From NCBI GenBank assembly GCA_963800215.1, contig CAWCZY010000002.1, positions 165,096-229,095 on the forward strand: a stretch of DNA of 64,000 nt, given 5' to 3'. Shown piece by piece: positions 26,316-35,366 of this stretch; positions within the stretch are counted from its first letter, which is position 1; every line of letters starts with the position of its first letter. The notes below the pieces were generated by a model. That model saw nothing but the letters and a program-made list of their open reading frames with translations. It made no database searches and had not been told where the DNA came from. The stretch is from JAJPKK01 sp963800215. GTDB taxonomy: Bacteria; Pseudomonadota; Alphaproteobacteria; Rhizobiales; Xanthobacteraceae. Position numbers and translations under genes: made by a program.

Positions 26316-27733
26316 TGCCGATAGCGCCGCGAACGCCGCGGCTCCTCTCGCGCGGCCAACGGCGAATTCGCGGCGGGATGGAGGGGATGGGCGGCCGCCT
26401 CCGACGGCGGCGGCTTTACCGGCGGCAGCGGCATGCGCGCGCCGGCCGCGGCGGGATCGATTTCGCGCGGCAGCAAAATGGCGAAGCGGCCCGGCTGCCG
26501 GATCCGGCCGGCGACCTGGCCGGCTTCGTCGCCGGCGCCGAAAAACAGGTCGGCGCGGGCCGGGCCGACGATCGCCGAGCCGGTGTCCTGCGCGATCATG
26601 ATGCGGCGGAACGGCGACTGGCTTTTCGGGCTCGCCAGCGGCAGGTCGGCCTCGATGAAGAACGGCGTCCCATAGACGTGCAGAGCCTTGTCCACAGCGA
26701 TCGAGCGCCCCGCCGACAGCGGGATGCCTTGGCCTCCGATCGCCTCGGTGTCGTCGTTCAATCCGACGATGCGGAAGAACACGACCGAGCGGTTCTGCCG
26801 GCGGACGTCCTTGGCGCCCTCGGGATTGTCGTGCATCCATTCGCGGATGCGCTGCATCGACATCTCCTCCCGGGGCACCAGGTTGCGTTCGATCAGCACC
26901 CGTCCGACCGGTACGTAGGAATAGCCGTTGTGGGCGTCGTAATTGATGCGCAGCATGGCGCCGTCCTCGAGCCGGACACGCGCGGAGCCCTGGATCTGGA
27001 TGAACAGCGCCTCGGTCGCGCTGCGCAGCCAGCAAATTTCGAGATGCTGGCCGTCGAGCGCACCGTCCTCGATCTCGCCGCGGTCGTAATACGGCACCAG
27101 CTCGCCGCTCGCGGTGCGGCGGAAGGCGCGGCCGGTATTGGGAAACGGACCGCCATCAGGGAACCCGGGAGCGACCAGATCACGCGGGCGACGGTACAGT
27201 GGCACCGTGAATTCCCGGGTCGGGAACCGCGAGCCGTCGACGATGGGCTCGTAATAGCCAGTGAGGAAGCCGGCCGAATCGCCGAGCTTGCGTATTCGCA
27301 CAGGCACGAAATTGGTCTCGAAGAACTGCCGCGCCGCCTCCGGTCCGAGCGGCGCCGCCTTGACCGCGCGCGCGCAGACCTGTTCGAGCGCGGTGCGCAC
27401 CGGCCGGGTGTCGCCCGCGGGGGCTACAGGCTGAGGATGAACGACTCGGCTGCGCGCCGAATGGAGATACAGGGGCTCCGCGCGTATGGCGCTGGCACGA
27501 ACGATCGGTCGGCAGCTTGCATAGAAGGTCGCAAAGGCGCTGGCGTGATCGTCCTGGGCCCAGCCGTCGAGATCGGCCCAGCCGGCCGGTTCCAGCGCAG
27601 CATTGGGAATTGTCAGAGGCCCTGGGCCCGGATCGGCCGCCACGGCGGCCGCAGGCGCAGGCCCGTGAGAGATCGAGCCGGTCACGGCATGGCGCGAGAG
27701 CGTGCGGCGCATAGCGGCGCGCGTCGGCGCCAA
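26312..27733 (-). CDS. mltA: Membrane-bound lytic murein transglycosylase A
   Basis: MltA cleaves the glycan strand of peptidoglycan at the outer membrane. The MltA barrel shows FLTGYYEPIVDGS, TVPLYRRPRDLV, IEDGALDGQHLEICWL and IQIQGSARVRLEDG; the 3D domain has the catalytic Asp in IMIAQDTGSAIVGPARADLF. The 473-aa frame lacks a good signal peptide. A signal-like sequence, MRTPLRGLLFSLLAALVIAA, lies in another frame from 27803, so a one-base error near 27720-27780 probably hides the true start. The gene follows the Tim44-like gene and overlaps smr. Confidence 0.92.
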   Translation of the reverse strand: MAPTRAAMRRTLSRHAVTGSISHGPAPAAAVAADPGPGPLTIPNAALEPAGWADLDGWAQDDHASAFATFYASCRPIVRASAIRAEPLYLHSARSRVVHPQPVAPAGDTRPVRTALEQVCARAVKAAPLGPEAARQFFETNFVPVRIRKLGDSAGFLTGYYEPIVDGSRFPTREFTVPLYRRPRDLVAPGFPDGGPFPNTGRAFRRTASGELVPYYDRGEIEDGALDGQHLEICWLRSATEALFIQIQGSARVRLEDGAMLRINYDAHNGYSYVPVGRVLIERNLVPREEMSMQRIREWMHDNPEGAKDVRRQNRSVVFFRIVGLNDDTEAIGGQGIPLSAGRSIAVDKALHVYGTPFFIEADLPLASPKSQSPFRRIMIAQDTGSAIVGPARADLFFGAGDEAGQVAGRIRQPGRFAILLPREIDPAAAGARMPLPPVKPPPSEAAAHPLHPAANSPLAAREEPRRSRRYRQ

Positions 27734-27819
27734 CCATGGCCGCGGCGGCGATCACGAGCGCCGCCAGCAGGGAGAACAGAAGACCTCGCAGCGGCGTGCG
27801 CATCGGTCCGGCTTTCCGG

Positions 27820-28522
27820 TCAGCCGCCGGCTTCGGTCGCGACCAGCTTCCAGTTGGGATCGCGCGAGGTCACGTCGCGGGCGAAAGTCCAGACATCGGT
27901 GACGCTGGTCACCTTGTCTGGCGCTGCCGTCGATGACGTTGCCGTTGCGGTCGCGGGTCGCCGACACCAGTTGGGACACGAACCGCAAGGTGATCTGGGC
28001 GGTCTTGCCGCGAAATTCGGCTGCGGTGATCTCGGCCACGTCGATCGAGACGAACCGGGTCTCCGCCGTCTCGCCGCGCCCTTCGCGCTCGCGAATCACG
28101 GCATCGAACCCTTCGAACACCTCTTTGGCGAGGAGATCCTTCAAGGCCCGGCGATCGCCCTCGGCATAGGCGGTGACGATCATTTCGTAGGCCGAGCGGG
28201 CGCCGACGATGAAATGCTTGGCGTCGAAGCCCTTGTCTACGGCCGCGATGGCGTCGAGCCCCCGCGCCACCGCCGAACCGGCCGGCGCGATCCCGGCATA
28301 GCGGTCCGCCGATTCCTTGACCTCGACCGGCTTGGCTGGTTCAGCGGTGCGCGGCGGCAAAGGGATGACCTTGTCGTTTGCCGCATTGCGCACGGGATCG
28401 GGCGCGGAATAGGGGTCATAAGGCGGCCGTTCCCGGCCGGTCCGCTGTCCGAGGACACTGCGCAGCCGCAGGAAGATGAATACCGCCAACGCCAGGAAGA
28501 TGATGGTGTAAATATCGAACAC
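27820..28522 (-). pseudogene. Tim44/TimA domain protein, frameshifted near its end
   Basis: The N-terminal MFDIYTIIFLALAVFIFLRL is a single membrane anchor, followed by a Pro-rich linker and the Tim44-like domain (ARSAYEMIVTAYAEGDRRAL, AEITAAEFRGKTAQITLRFV). An extra base near 27918 breaks the frame; removing it restores DKVTSVTDVWTFARDVTSRD and a stop at 27820, giving about 233 aa. This length is normal for the alphaproteobacterial relatives of mitochondrial Tim44, thought to act at the inner membrane in protein export or assembly. Its position beside mltA and near secB fits an envelope role. Confidence 0.85.
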
Positions 28523-28807
28523 GTCAGTGCTTTCGCGGCTGCCGCAGTGCGCGCTGCAGCGCCTTTTGAGCTCAATCCAGTTCTACCATACCGTTGCCGC
28601 TCATATCATGTAGGGAACTGGTGAAGTTGTTCCAGGGTTACTCCGCTGGGCGCTTGTTTGCACTGCAAGCTTAGACGATCGGTGAGCGTGCGCCAACAGG
28701 GCGCCCCCAGGAGGTCCCATACAGGAAAAGCGTTGATGAACTAACATCGCGCCAGAAAAGAGGCCATATGACGTTTGTGGCAGCGCGCGGGTTAGGATTT
28801 TGAGCCG

Positions 28808-29290
28808 ATGCAACTCGTCAAATGGATCGCTACCGGCCTGCTGGTGCTGCCGCTGGCGGAAATCGCGGCGTTCATCCTGGTCGCAAGCCAGGTGGGCTTC
28901 ATCACGGCGCTCGGCCTGATGATCCTCATCTCGTTCCTGGGAGTGCTGGTGCTGCGCCATACCGGTAGCGGCGCGGTCACCCGCCTGCGCACCGCGGCCG
29001 GCCGCAGCGAAATCCACACGATCGCACTGGGCGGCTCCGGCGCCGGCACTGCTCTCGGCGGAATTCTGATGGTTATTCCGGGATTTATCACCGGCTTACT
29101 GGGCCTGCTGTTGATCCTGCCGGCGACCCGGGAGTGGCTCACCGGGACCATGCTGCGGCATTTCACGCAGCGTCCTCGGACGCCCCCGCCCGGCACCATC
29201 GACCTCGCGCCGGAGGAATGGCGGCCGCTGCCCGATCCGGAGTTGCCGCCACGCCGGCGCCGGCACAAAGACACCCCGCCAATTCGATAA
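28808..29290 (+). CDS. fxsA: FxsA family membrane protein
   Basis: This 160-aa inner-membrane protein has hydrophobic segments at residues about 5-25 (WIATGLLVLPLAEIAAFILV), 30-50 (ITALGLMILISFLGVLVLR) and 80-105 (GGILMVIPGFITGLLGLLLI). The ILMVIPGFITGLLGLLLILP motif is characteristic of FxsA, named in E. coli for suppressing F exclusion of phage T7. The C-terminal tail is polar and basic. It is divergent from the Tim44-like gene and is followed by secB. The 285 bases upstream (28523-28807) hold no other gene I can support. Confidence 0.9.
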   Translation: MQLVKWIATGLLVLPLAEIAAFILVASQVGFITALGLMILISFLGVLVLRHTGSGAVTRLRTAAGRSEIHTIALGGSGAGTALGGILMVIPGFITGLLGLLLILPATREWLTGTMLRHFTQRPRTPPPGTIDLAPEEWRPLPDPELPPRRRRHKDTPPIR

Positions 29291-29416
29291 GTGGATCCTC
29301 CGGCCGCGAATCTCGGGGGCTGGGCCGCTCGAGTGCGTCCTTGTTCGGCCTGATCGCCTGTGTTAGCCACACGGCAAATCGGTGGATGCGCATCGCCGGC
29401 AAGCGGAGGGGAATGG

Positions 29417-29908
29417 ATGGCAAGTTCGACGAACGGTGGCAGCGCCGCCGACGAGGCAGGAGCCCAGCCGAACCTCGGCGTGATCGCGCAATACATCAAG
29501 GATTTTTCGTTCGAGAATCCGAACGCGCCGAATTCCCTGATGCAGCCGCAACAGCAGCCGCAGATCTCGATCCAGATCAATGTCAATCCGAACCAGCTCT
29601 CGACCACCGATTTCGAGGTCGAGCTCAAGATCGAGGGCAAGGCCGAACTCACCGGCAGCGTGTTGTTTGCGTTCGATCTCAACTATGCCGGCGTGTTCCG
29701 GCTGACCAACATCCCCCAGGAAAATCTCGGGCCGCTGTTGATGATCGAGTGCCCGCGGCTGCTGTTTCCGTTCGCCCGCGAGCTGATCGCCAGCGCGATC
29801 TCCAATGGCGGGTTCCCGCCGCTGATGCTGCAGCCGATCGATTTCGTCGGGCTCTATCAGCGGCGCCTCGCGGACATGCAAGCCCCCCAGCCGTCGACCC
29901 CGGCGTGA
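29417..29908 (+). CDS. secB: Protein-export chaperone SecB
   Basis: SecB is a tetrameric cytoplasmic chaperone that keeps precursors unfolded and delivers them to SecA. The 163-aa protein starts MASSTNGGSAADEAGAQPNL at 29417, preceded by GGAGGGGAATGG; an earlier ATG at 29360 gives an atypical extension. Markers are QYIKDFSFENPNAP, the peptide-groove strands and AGVFRLTNIPQENLGPLLMI, and LLFPFARELIASAISNGGFP. Its place after fxsA is conserved in this order of bacteria. Downstream the usual dnaQ/coaE genes are not present; a catabolic region begins instead. Confidence 0.96.
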   Translation: MASSTNGGSAADEAGAQPNLGVIAQYIKDFSFENPNAPNSLMQPQQQPQISIQINVNPNQLSTTDFEVELKIEGKAELTGSVLFAFDLNYAGVFRLTNIPQENLGPLLMIECPRLLFPFARELIASAISNGGFPPLMLQPIDFVGLYQRRLADMQAPQPSTPA

Positions 29909-30122
29909 GGTTTTTGCGCCCGAGGCCGACCGGCCGCAGCTTCTTCCGGTGAAAATAATTCATCAAATCAATGGTTTGTGACGCCTTCCGATTCAACCTG
30001 AATCGATGGCGTTCTAACCCTTTGCGGCGGCGGCTCGGCTTGCTATGGTTCCGGAACGGGACAGTTCGGGCGGGGCGGGGTTGCGACACCGCGGGTCCGG
30101 AAGTCCTCACCCTGGGAAACCG

Positions 30123-31184
30123 ATGAAACCCGCGCTCATCCTGAAATCGGTGCGCAATTTCCGCAATGCGATCGCGACCAACATCAATCGCGCGCGCGAC
30201 CGCGCGTTCATTCCGAAATCGGCGATCTCGCTGGGCATCGAGACATCGAGCCTTTGCAACCTGGAATGCCGGTTCTGCGCCTACGTCAAGAAGCAGAGCC
30301 CCAAGGTGTCGATGAAGGACGAGTTCTTCCGTAACTGCATCGCGCAGGCCCTCGAGATGGGCTACCGCCGGTTCGACCTGACGCCCTGCACCGGCGACGT
30401 CTTCATGGACCGCGGCATCTTCAACAAGCTCGACCACATGGAGGCAAATCCGGCGGTGCTGAGCTACAGTTTCTTCACCAATTTCACCATTCCGAAGGCG
30501 CAGGACGTGAAACGCCTGTTCGACCTCGGCAAGCTGTCCCACCTCGCCATCAGCATCTATGGCTACGACGCCGAGACCTTCGTCGCCATCACCCAGTCGA
30601 CCGAAAAGGTGTACCGCCGCCTCGTGTACAATCTCGAGACCTTCCTCGGGCAGTTCGAGCGCCGCAAGTTCGATTTGCACATCTCGCTTCACCCGGGAGT
30701 GGCGTCGCTGCGGGGCCGCAGCAGCGAGATCACGCGATTGCTCGACCGCTTCCGCAAGGCCGGCGTGACGGTGAAGGTTTCCAAGGGCGTCTACAACAAC
30801 TGGGGCGGCTACGTCACCAATGACGACGTCCACGATCTGCCCATCGACATCGCCGGTCCCGACCTGATCTACAAGAACGGCGCCTGCGTCCGGCTCTTCA
30901 CCACCGTGCAGATCATGGCCACCGGCATCGTGAACGGCTGCGCCTGCCGCGACGCCGACGCGACGTTGCGCCTCGGCGATCTCAAGGAAGCGCCGCTGCG
31001 GGACATCATCTCCAGCCGGAATCCGGCTTACATGGCCCTGATCGAAGAGCAGCAGCAGGGAAATTTCCGGCCGGTCTGCCAGAGCTGCGACATGTATGCG
31101 AGCATCTACCACAAGAGCTCGGTTTACCGGAAAGAGGGCGTCGAATTGGAGACGCTCGCGGAATTCAAGACGCGCCTGGGCTGA
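30123..31184 (+). CDS. Radical SAM protein with SPASM-like C-terminus
   Basis: The 353-aa protein has the radical SAM cluster motif in ETSSLCNLECRFCAYVKKQS (CxxxCxxC at about residues 45-52). A TIM-barrel-like core follows (LTPCTGDVFMDRG, HLAISIYGYDAETFVAIT). The C-terminal part has further Cys residues in GACVRLF, NGCACRDADA and PVCQSCDMYAS, as in SPASM domains that hold auxiliary Fe-S clusters. Such enzymes often modify peptides or cofactors. No precursor peptide was identified next to it. It stands alone between secB and the TRAP genes, and its substrate is unknown. Confidence 0.85.
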   Translation: MKPALILKSVRNFRNAIATNINRARDRAFIPKSAISLGIETSSLCNLECRFCAYVKKQSPKVSMKDEFFRNCIAQALEMGYRRFDLTPCTGDVFMDRGIFNKLDHMEANPAVLSYSFFTNFTIPKAQDVKRLFDLGKLSHLAISIYGYDAETFVAITQSTEKVYRRLVYNLETFLGQFERRKFDLHISLHPGVASLRGRSSEITRLLDRFRKAGVTVKVSKGVYNNWGGYVTNDDVHDLPIDIAGPDLIYKNGACVRLFTTVQIMATGIVNGCACRDADATLRLGDLKEAPLRDIISSRNPAYMALIEEQQQGNFRPVCQSCDMYASIYHKSSVYRKEGVELETLAEFKTRLG

Positions 31185-31242
31185 ACCGGGCCGCCGCGAT
31201 CGATCTGCGCCCTCTCCTTGGCGGGGCTACAGGGAGAACGTT

Positions 31243-31284
31243 CATGGCGTCGGGCATCACGCGCAAGGATTTCCTGCGATCGCC
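31243..31284 (+). other. Stub resembling the start of the TRAP binding-protein gene
   Basis: ATG GCG TCG GGC ATC ACG CGC AAG GAT TTC CTG encodes MASGITRKDFL, nearly the same as MTSKITRKDFL at the start of the binding protein at 31536. The frame then diverges and stops making sense. It is probably the scar of a duplication or of a recombination at the gene start. The rest of 31185-31535 holds no supported gene. Confidence 0.45.
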
Positions 31285-31535
31285 TCGCCATAACACCTCT
31301 TTCGCGGGCGCGTGCGATCAGTTAGCCTGAGAATAGCTGCCCTTGAAGCGGGACGTGCCGAAGTCCTTGTGGGGTCAACGGGCAGCAAGGATGCCGTCGG
31401 CGGGCGCGCCCTATGGGCACCGACATCCTTTTTTCGGTCGTACATCTTCGATTGGAATTTGAAGGGTCCGCGTGCCGCCATTGCAGCGGCGCGACCCAAG
31501 TTCTCGCGCAACTGCAAACACCGGGGATACCGTCC

Positions 31536-32552
31536 ATGACTTCGAAAATCACCCGCAAGGATTTCCTCGCCGCGACGGCCGGTCTCACCGCCGGCATCGC
31601 CATGCCGGCGTTCTGGCGTGCGGATCGCGCGTTCGCTCAAGGGCCCGTTACGCTCAAGCTCGCACACCCGGATCCGCCGTTGCATCCGACCCAGACGGTG
31701 GCGACGAAATTTTCCGAACTGGTTGCGGCCAAGACCGGCGGGGCGATCCGCATCCAGGTGTTTTCCGGCGGCCAGCTCGGCAGCGAGGTCAATATCATGT
31801 CGGGCATGCAGACCGGCATCGTCGACATGGCGTTTCACACCACAGGATTCCTGGAGTCGTTCTTCCCGCGCATCCAGGTGCTCGACCTGCCGTTCCTGTT
31901 CCGCGATGCCAAGACCGCCGAGACCCTGCTCGACGGCCCAATTGGCCAGGCCCTCCTCGGCGACATGCCGGCCAAGGGCATCTACGGCTTCGTGTGGGGC
32001 CATTACGGCTGGCGCGAGACCGAGACCGCGAGCCAGCCGGTGCGCGAGCCCGCCGATCTCAAGGGCCTGAAAATCCGCATCCAGCCCGGCGCGGTGTTCG
32101 CCGCGAGCTTTCGGGCTTGCGGGGCGATCCCGGTGGTGATGGACCTGTCGGAAGTCTATATCGGGATTTCGCAGAAGACCGTCGGCGGCATCGAAGTGCC
32201 GTTCGTCGGCATCGTGTCCTCGAAACTCTACGAGGTGACGAAGTTCGTGGGCCTCACCAACCACGTCTACAATGCCGGCGCCTTGATGGCGAGCAAGGCC
32301 AAGTTCGACCGGCTCGAAGCAGCGCACCAGAAGGCGATCCGCGAGGCGGCGGCCGAAATTCAGCCGGTGTGGCGCGACACGGTCGGCCAGAAGACCGAGG
32401 AAGGCCGCCAGTTCTGCGCCGCCAGAGGCATGCAGATCGACGCCACCAATTTCGCCGCGTTCCATGCGGCGATGACCCCCGTCTATGACGAGTTTCGCGA
32501 CCGGATCGGCGCCGACCTCGTCCAGCAGGTATTGAAGGCGACGCAGGCATAG
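31536..32552 (+). CDS. TRAP transporter substrate-binding protein DctP
   Basis: The 338-aa periplasmic protein starts MTSKITRKDFLAATAGLTAG, a Tat-like signal with Arg-Lys rather than Arg-Arg, and mature sequence begins near QGPVTLKLAHPDPP. DctP family markers are FSELVAAKTGGAIRIQVFSG, QLGSEVNIMSGMQTGIVDMA and the arginine-containing GLKIRIQPGAVFAASFRACG where the carboxylate of the ligand normally binds. The fused membrane component gene follows after 26 bases. The ligand is likely an organic acid; context suggests an amino-acid breakdown product or hydantoin-derived acid, which is inference. Confidence 0.92.
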   Translation: MTSKITRKDFLAATAGLTAGIAMPAFWRADRAFAQGPVTLKLAHPDPPLHPTQTVATKFSELVAAKTGGAIRIQVFSGGQLGSEVNIMSGMQTGIVDMAFHTTGFLESFFPRIQVLDLPFLFRDAKTAETLLDGPIGQALLGDMPAKGIYGFVWGHYGWRETETASQPVREPADLKGLKIRIQPGAVFAASFRACGAIPVVMDLSEVYIGISQKTVGGIEVPFVGIVSSKLYEVTKFVGLTNHVYNAGALMASKAKFDRLEAAHQKAIREAAAEIQPVWRDTVGQKTEEGRQFCAARGMQIDATNFAAFHAAMTPVYDEFRDRIGADLVQQVLKATQA

Positions 32553-32578
32553 CGCGTGTCCGCGGCGGCGAGGCCGCT

Positions 32579-34477
32579 ATGACCGCGGAGCCGCAACCTG
32601 CGCCGCAGGCCGTCGCGGTCGAGCCGATGGCCGAACCGGCGCCGCCGCGCGCCGTCATCGGCTTCGTCACCGCGGCCGCCAACGCGGTACTTGCCTTCGC
32701 GCTGCTTGGTGAACTCGCGACAGTGTTCGCCAATGTGATCGCGCGGACCTTTTTCGACACCGCGTTCCTGTGGGCCGACGAGATAGCCAAGCTCGCGCTG
32801 TCGACGCTCGCCTTCATCGGCGGCGCCATCGCCTATGCCGCGAACCATCACACCTATGTCCGCGTTCTCCTCAAAGTGCTCGGCCCGCGGCGCGAGCGCG
32901 TCTGCCTCGTGGCTTCCGACCTCCTGGTGCTGCTGATCGCGGTCGTCACCGGCACGTCCTCGATCTTCCTGCTGCAGACGCGGTGGGACGAACTGACGCC
33001 GATCCTGCAGATACCGGCGTCATGGATCGTGGCGCCGCTCACGGCCAGCATGGTGCTGCTCGCCATCTACGCGATCGACCGCCTGAACCGGCAGCATCGC
33101 CCGACCGTGCTGGTGGTGGCGGCCGTATTCGCCGGATTGTTCGCGCTCGCCGTCGCGACGCGGCCGCTGTGGACGCCGTGGTTTGCCGGCGACGGCGCCA
33201 TCGCCGCCGCGCTCATTCTGTTCTTCGTCACCATCTTCTGCGCATTGCCGATCGGATTCGCGCTGCTGTTGAGCACCATCGCCTATCTGTGGATCGCGGA
33301 CACCGTCCCGATGGTGGCGCTGCCCCAGAACATGGTCGACGGCACCGGCAATTTCGTGCTGCTCGCGCTGCCCTTTTTCATCTTCGCCGGCCTCATCATG
33401 GAGCGCGGCGGCATCTCGCTGCGCCTGGTGCGGTTCGTGCACGCGCTGGTCGGGCATCTGCGCGGCGGCCTGCTCCACGTCATGGTGATGAGCATGTATC
33501 TGGTCTCCGGCCTGTCGGGCTCCAAGACCGCCGATGTCGCCGCCGTCGGCTCCGTCATGCGCGACATGCTCAAGAAGGAAGGCTACGCCGCTGCCGAAGG
33601 CGCCGCCGTGCTCGCAGCTTCCGCGGCCATGGGCGAGACGGTGCCGCCGAGCATCGCCATGCTGGTGCTGGGCTCCATCACTACGCTGTCGATGGCGGCG
33701 CTGTTCGTCGGCGGCCTCGTTCCCGCCGCGGTGGTCGCCACCTGCCTGATGGCGCTCATCTTCGTGCGCACCAGGCGCACGGCATCCCACCCGCTCCGGG
33801 CGCCGCTGCGCGTCATGGCGGCGAGCGGGGTCCGCGCCATTCTGCCGCTGCTGATGCCGGTGATCCTGTTCGCCGGCATTCTGCTCGGGGTCGCCACTCC
33901 GACGGAGGTATCGTCCTTCGCGGTGGTGTACGGCCTGATCCTGTCATGCCTCGTCTATCGCGAGCTCGATGTGCGGACCTTCGTCCGCACGGTGCTCGAC
34001 AGCGCGACGCTCGCCGGCATGGTGCTGTTCATCCTCGCCGCGGCCTCGGGGTTTTCCTGGACGCTGACGGTCGCCTATCTGCCGCAGCGCCTGGTCGACC
34101 TCCTGCACGGCATCAACGACAATCCGGCGCTGTTCATGGTCGGCTCGATCCTGCTGCTGATCGTCATCGGCTCGCTGCTGGAGGGATTGCCGGCGCTGAT
34201 CATCCTGGCGCCGCTGCTGCTCCCGCTCGCTGGAGGGATCGGACTGAGCGAATTGCACTACGGCATCGTGCTCTTGATCGCGATGGGCGTCGGGGCGTTC
34301 CTGCCGCCCGCGGGCGTCGGCTTCTACGTCGCCTGCGCCATCATGCGCACCGACATCGAGGGCGCCTCGCGGGCCATGATCCCCTACCTCGTGGTCCTGA
34401 TCGCCGGGCTGCTGATCGTCGCTTTCGTTCCCTGGTTCACGGTGTTTTTGCCGCGCGCGTTCAACCTCGGGGGGTGA
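32579..34477 (+). CDS. TRAP transporter fused small/large permease (DctQM)
   Basis: The 632-aa membrane protein joins the 4-helix DctQ domain (residues about 25-170: LGELATVFANVIARTFFDTA, FLWADEIAKLALSTLAFIGG) to the 12-helix DctM domain (from about 210: LPFFIFAGLIMERGGISLRL, GLSGSKTADVAAVGSVM, AMGETVPPSIAMLVLG, GVGAFLPPAGVGFYVACAIM). Fused forms occur in a minority of TRAP systems and are driven by a sodium or proton gradient. It is co-transcribed with the binding-protein gene. No frame break is seen. Confidence 0.93.
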   Translation: MTAEPQPAPQAVAVEPMAEPAPPRAVIGFVTAAANAVLAFALLGELATVFANVIARTFFDTAFLWADEIAKLALSTLAFIGGAIAYAANHHTYVRVLLKVLGPRRERVCLVASDLLVLLIAVVTGTSSIFLLQTRWDELTPILQIPASWIVAPLTASMVLLAIYAIDRLNRQHRPTVLVVAAVFAGLFALAVATRPLWTPWFAGDGAIAAALILFFVTIFCALPIGFALLLSTIAYLWIADTVPMVALPQNMVDGTGNFVLLALPFFIFAGLIMERGGISLRLVRFVHALVGHLRGGLLHVMVMSMYLVSGLSGSKTADVAAVGSVMRDMLKKEGYAAAEGAAVLAASAAMGETVPPSIAMLVLGSITTLSMAALFVGGLVPAAVVATCLMALIFVRTRRTASHPLRAPLRVMAASGVRAILPLLMPVILFAGILLGVATPTEVSSFAVVYGLILSCLVYRELDVRTFVRTVLDSATLAGMVLFILAAASGFSWTLTVAYLPQRLVDLLHGINDNPALFMVGSILLLIVIGSLLEGLPALIILAPLLLPLAGGIGLSELHYGIVLLIAMGVGAFLPPAGVGFYVACAIMRTDIEGASRAMIPYLVVLIAGLLIVAFVPWFTVFLPRAFNLGG

Positions 34478-34499
34478 TTCGTCGCCCCCGCGGGGAGCG

Positions 34500-35198
34500 T
34501 CAACCGCGGCGCTTCAGCCGGCGGACGAGATAATCGAAATTGACGATGAACTGATCCGGCCGCGAGATATTATGCTTGAGCTGGGCGATATCTCGGGCCG
34601 GAAATTCCGGGGCGGGATCGCCGGCGGCCTCGGTGATCATCTGGATCATCGCGGCGTTCTCCAGCATGATCGCGTTGATGACGGCCTCCTCGATCGATCC
34701 GCCCACCACGGCGACCCCGTGATTCCTGAGGAGCGCGGCGCGGTTACGACCGAGCGCACGGGCGACGCCGGTCCCCATCTCATGGGTGCGGATGAGATTG
34801 ATGGTATCGACATAGGTGTCGAGTTCCCCGCTGAACAGCGCGGCCGGCTGGCTGTAGCATTTCATCGGCCGGCCGCTCGCCGAAAGCGCCACGGCATAGG
34901 GCGGATGGGTATGGATGACGCTCTGCACGTCGGCTCGGGCCTTGAAGATTTCGGAGTGGATGAAGACTTCGCTGTGGCGACGTGAGCCGCCGGCGACCAC
35001 CTTGCCTTCGAGATCGATGGTGAGGATGTTCTCCATGGTGATCTCGTCGAGCCCGACGCTGTGCGGCTTCATGAAGAAATGCGAAGGCTGGTCCGGCACC
35101 CGCACGGAAACGTGGCCGCGGGTGAAATCGTCCTGTCCCTCTGCGACCAGCACCTGGCCGGCGAGGATGAGTTTCTGTTTTGCCTCTTCGTGAGTCAT
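34500..35198 (-). CDS. Class II aldolase/adducin family protein
   Basis: The 232-aa protein starts MTHEEAKQKLILAGQVLVAE; the frame is open further upstream but this ATG gives the usual length. Zinc ligands of class II aldolases are visible as HTHPPYAVALSA and LLRNHGVAVVG, with GHVSVRVPD and SEVFIHSEIFKARADVQSVI typical of the fold. These enzymes cleave hydroxy-keto acids or sugar phosphates by aldol reaction or decarboxylation; the substrate cannot be told. It is convergent with the TRAP genes (22 bases between stops) and may use the acid they import. Confidence 0.85.
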   Translation of the reverse strand: MTHEEAKQKLILAGQVLVAEGQDDFTRGHVSVRVPDQPSHFFMKPHSVGLDEITMENILTIDLEGKVVAGGSRRHSEVFIHSEIFKARADVQSVIHTHPPYAVALSASGRPMKCYSQPAALFSGELDTYVDTINLIRTHEMGTGVARALGRNRAALLRNHGVAVVGGSIEEAVINAIMLENAAMIQMITEAAGDPAPEFPARDIAQLKHNISRPDQFIVNFDYLVRRLKRRG

Positions 35199-35366
35199 GT
35201 TCGAAAGGTTCCTCCAGGCCGGCTTGCGCTTCTTTTGTCGAACGCCCTCTTTCCACGAAGAATCGCAGGGCGCAATAGCGTAGCGCTGTCGCGCCCTACG
35301 CGTCTGTGACAGGTCGCATCGCAATCCCCGACCTCTCCTCCGCATCGCGTTCGCCGTATCGTGCCG

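Noticed and set aside
26276..28624. 782-codon plus-strand open frame over mltA and the Tim44-like gene
   Set aside because: It runs antisense to well-recognised genes in very GC-rich DNA, where stop codons are rare, and its translation is compositionally biased with no domain.
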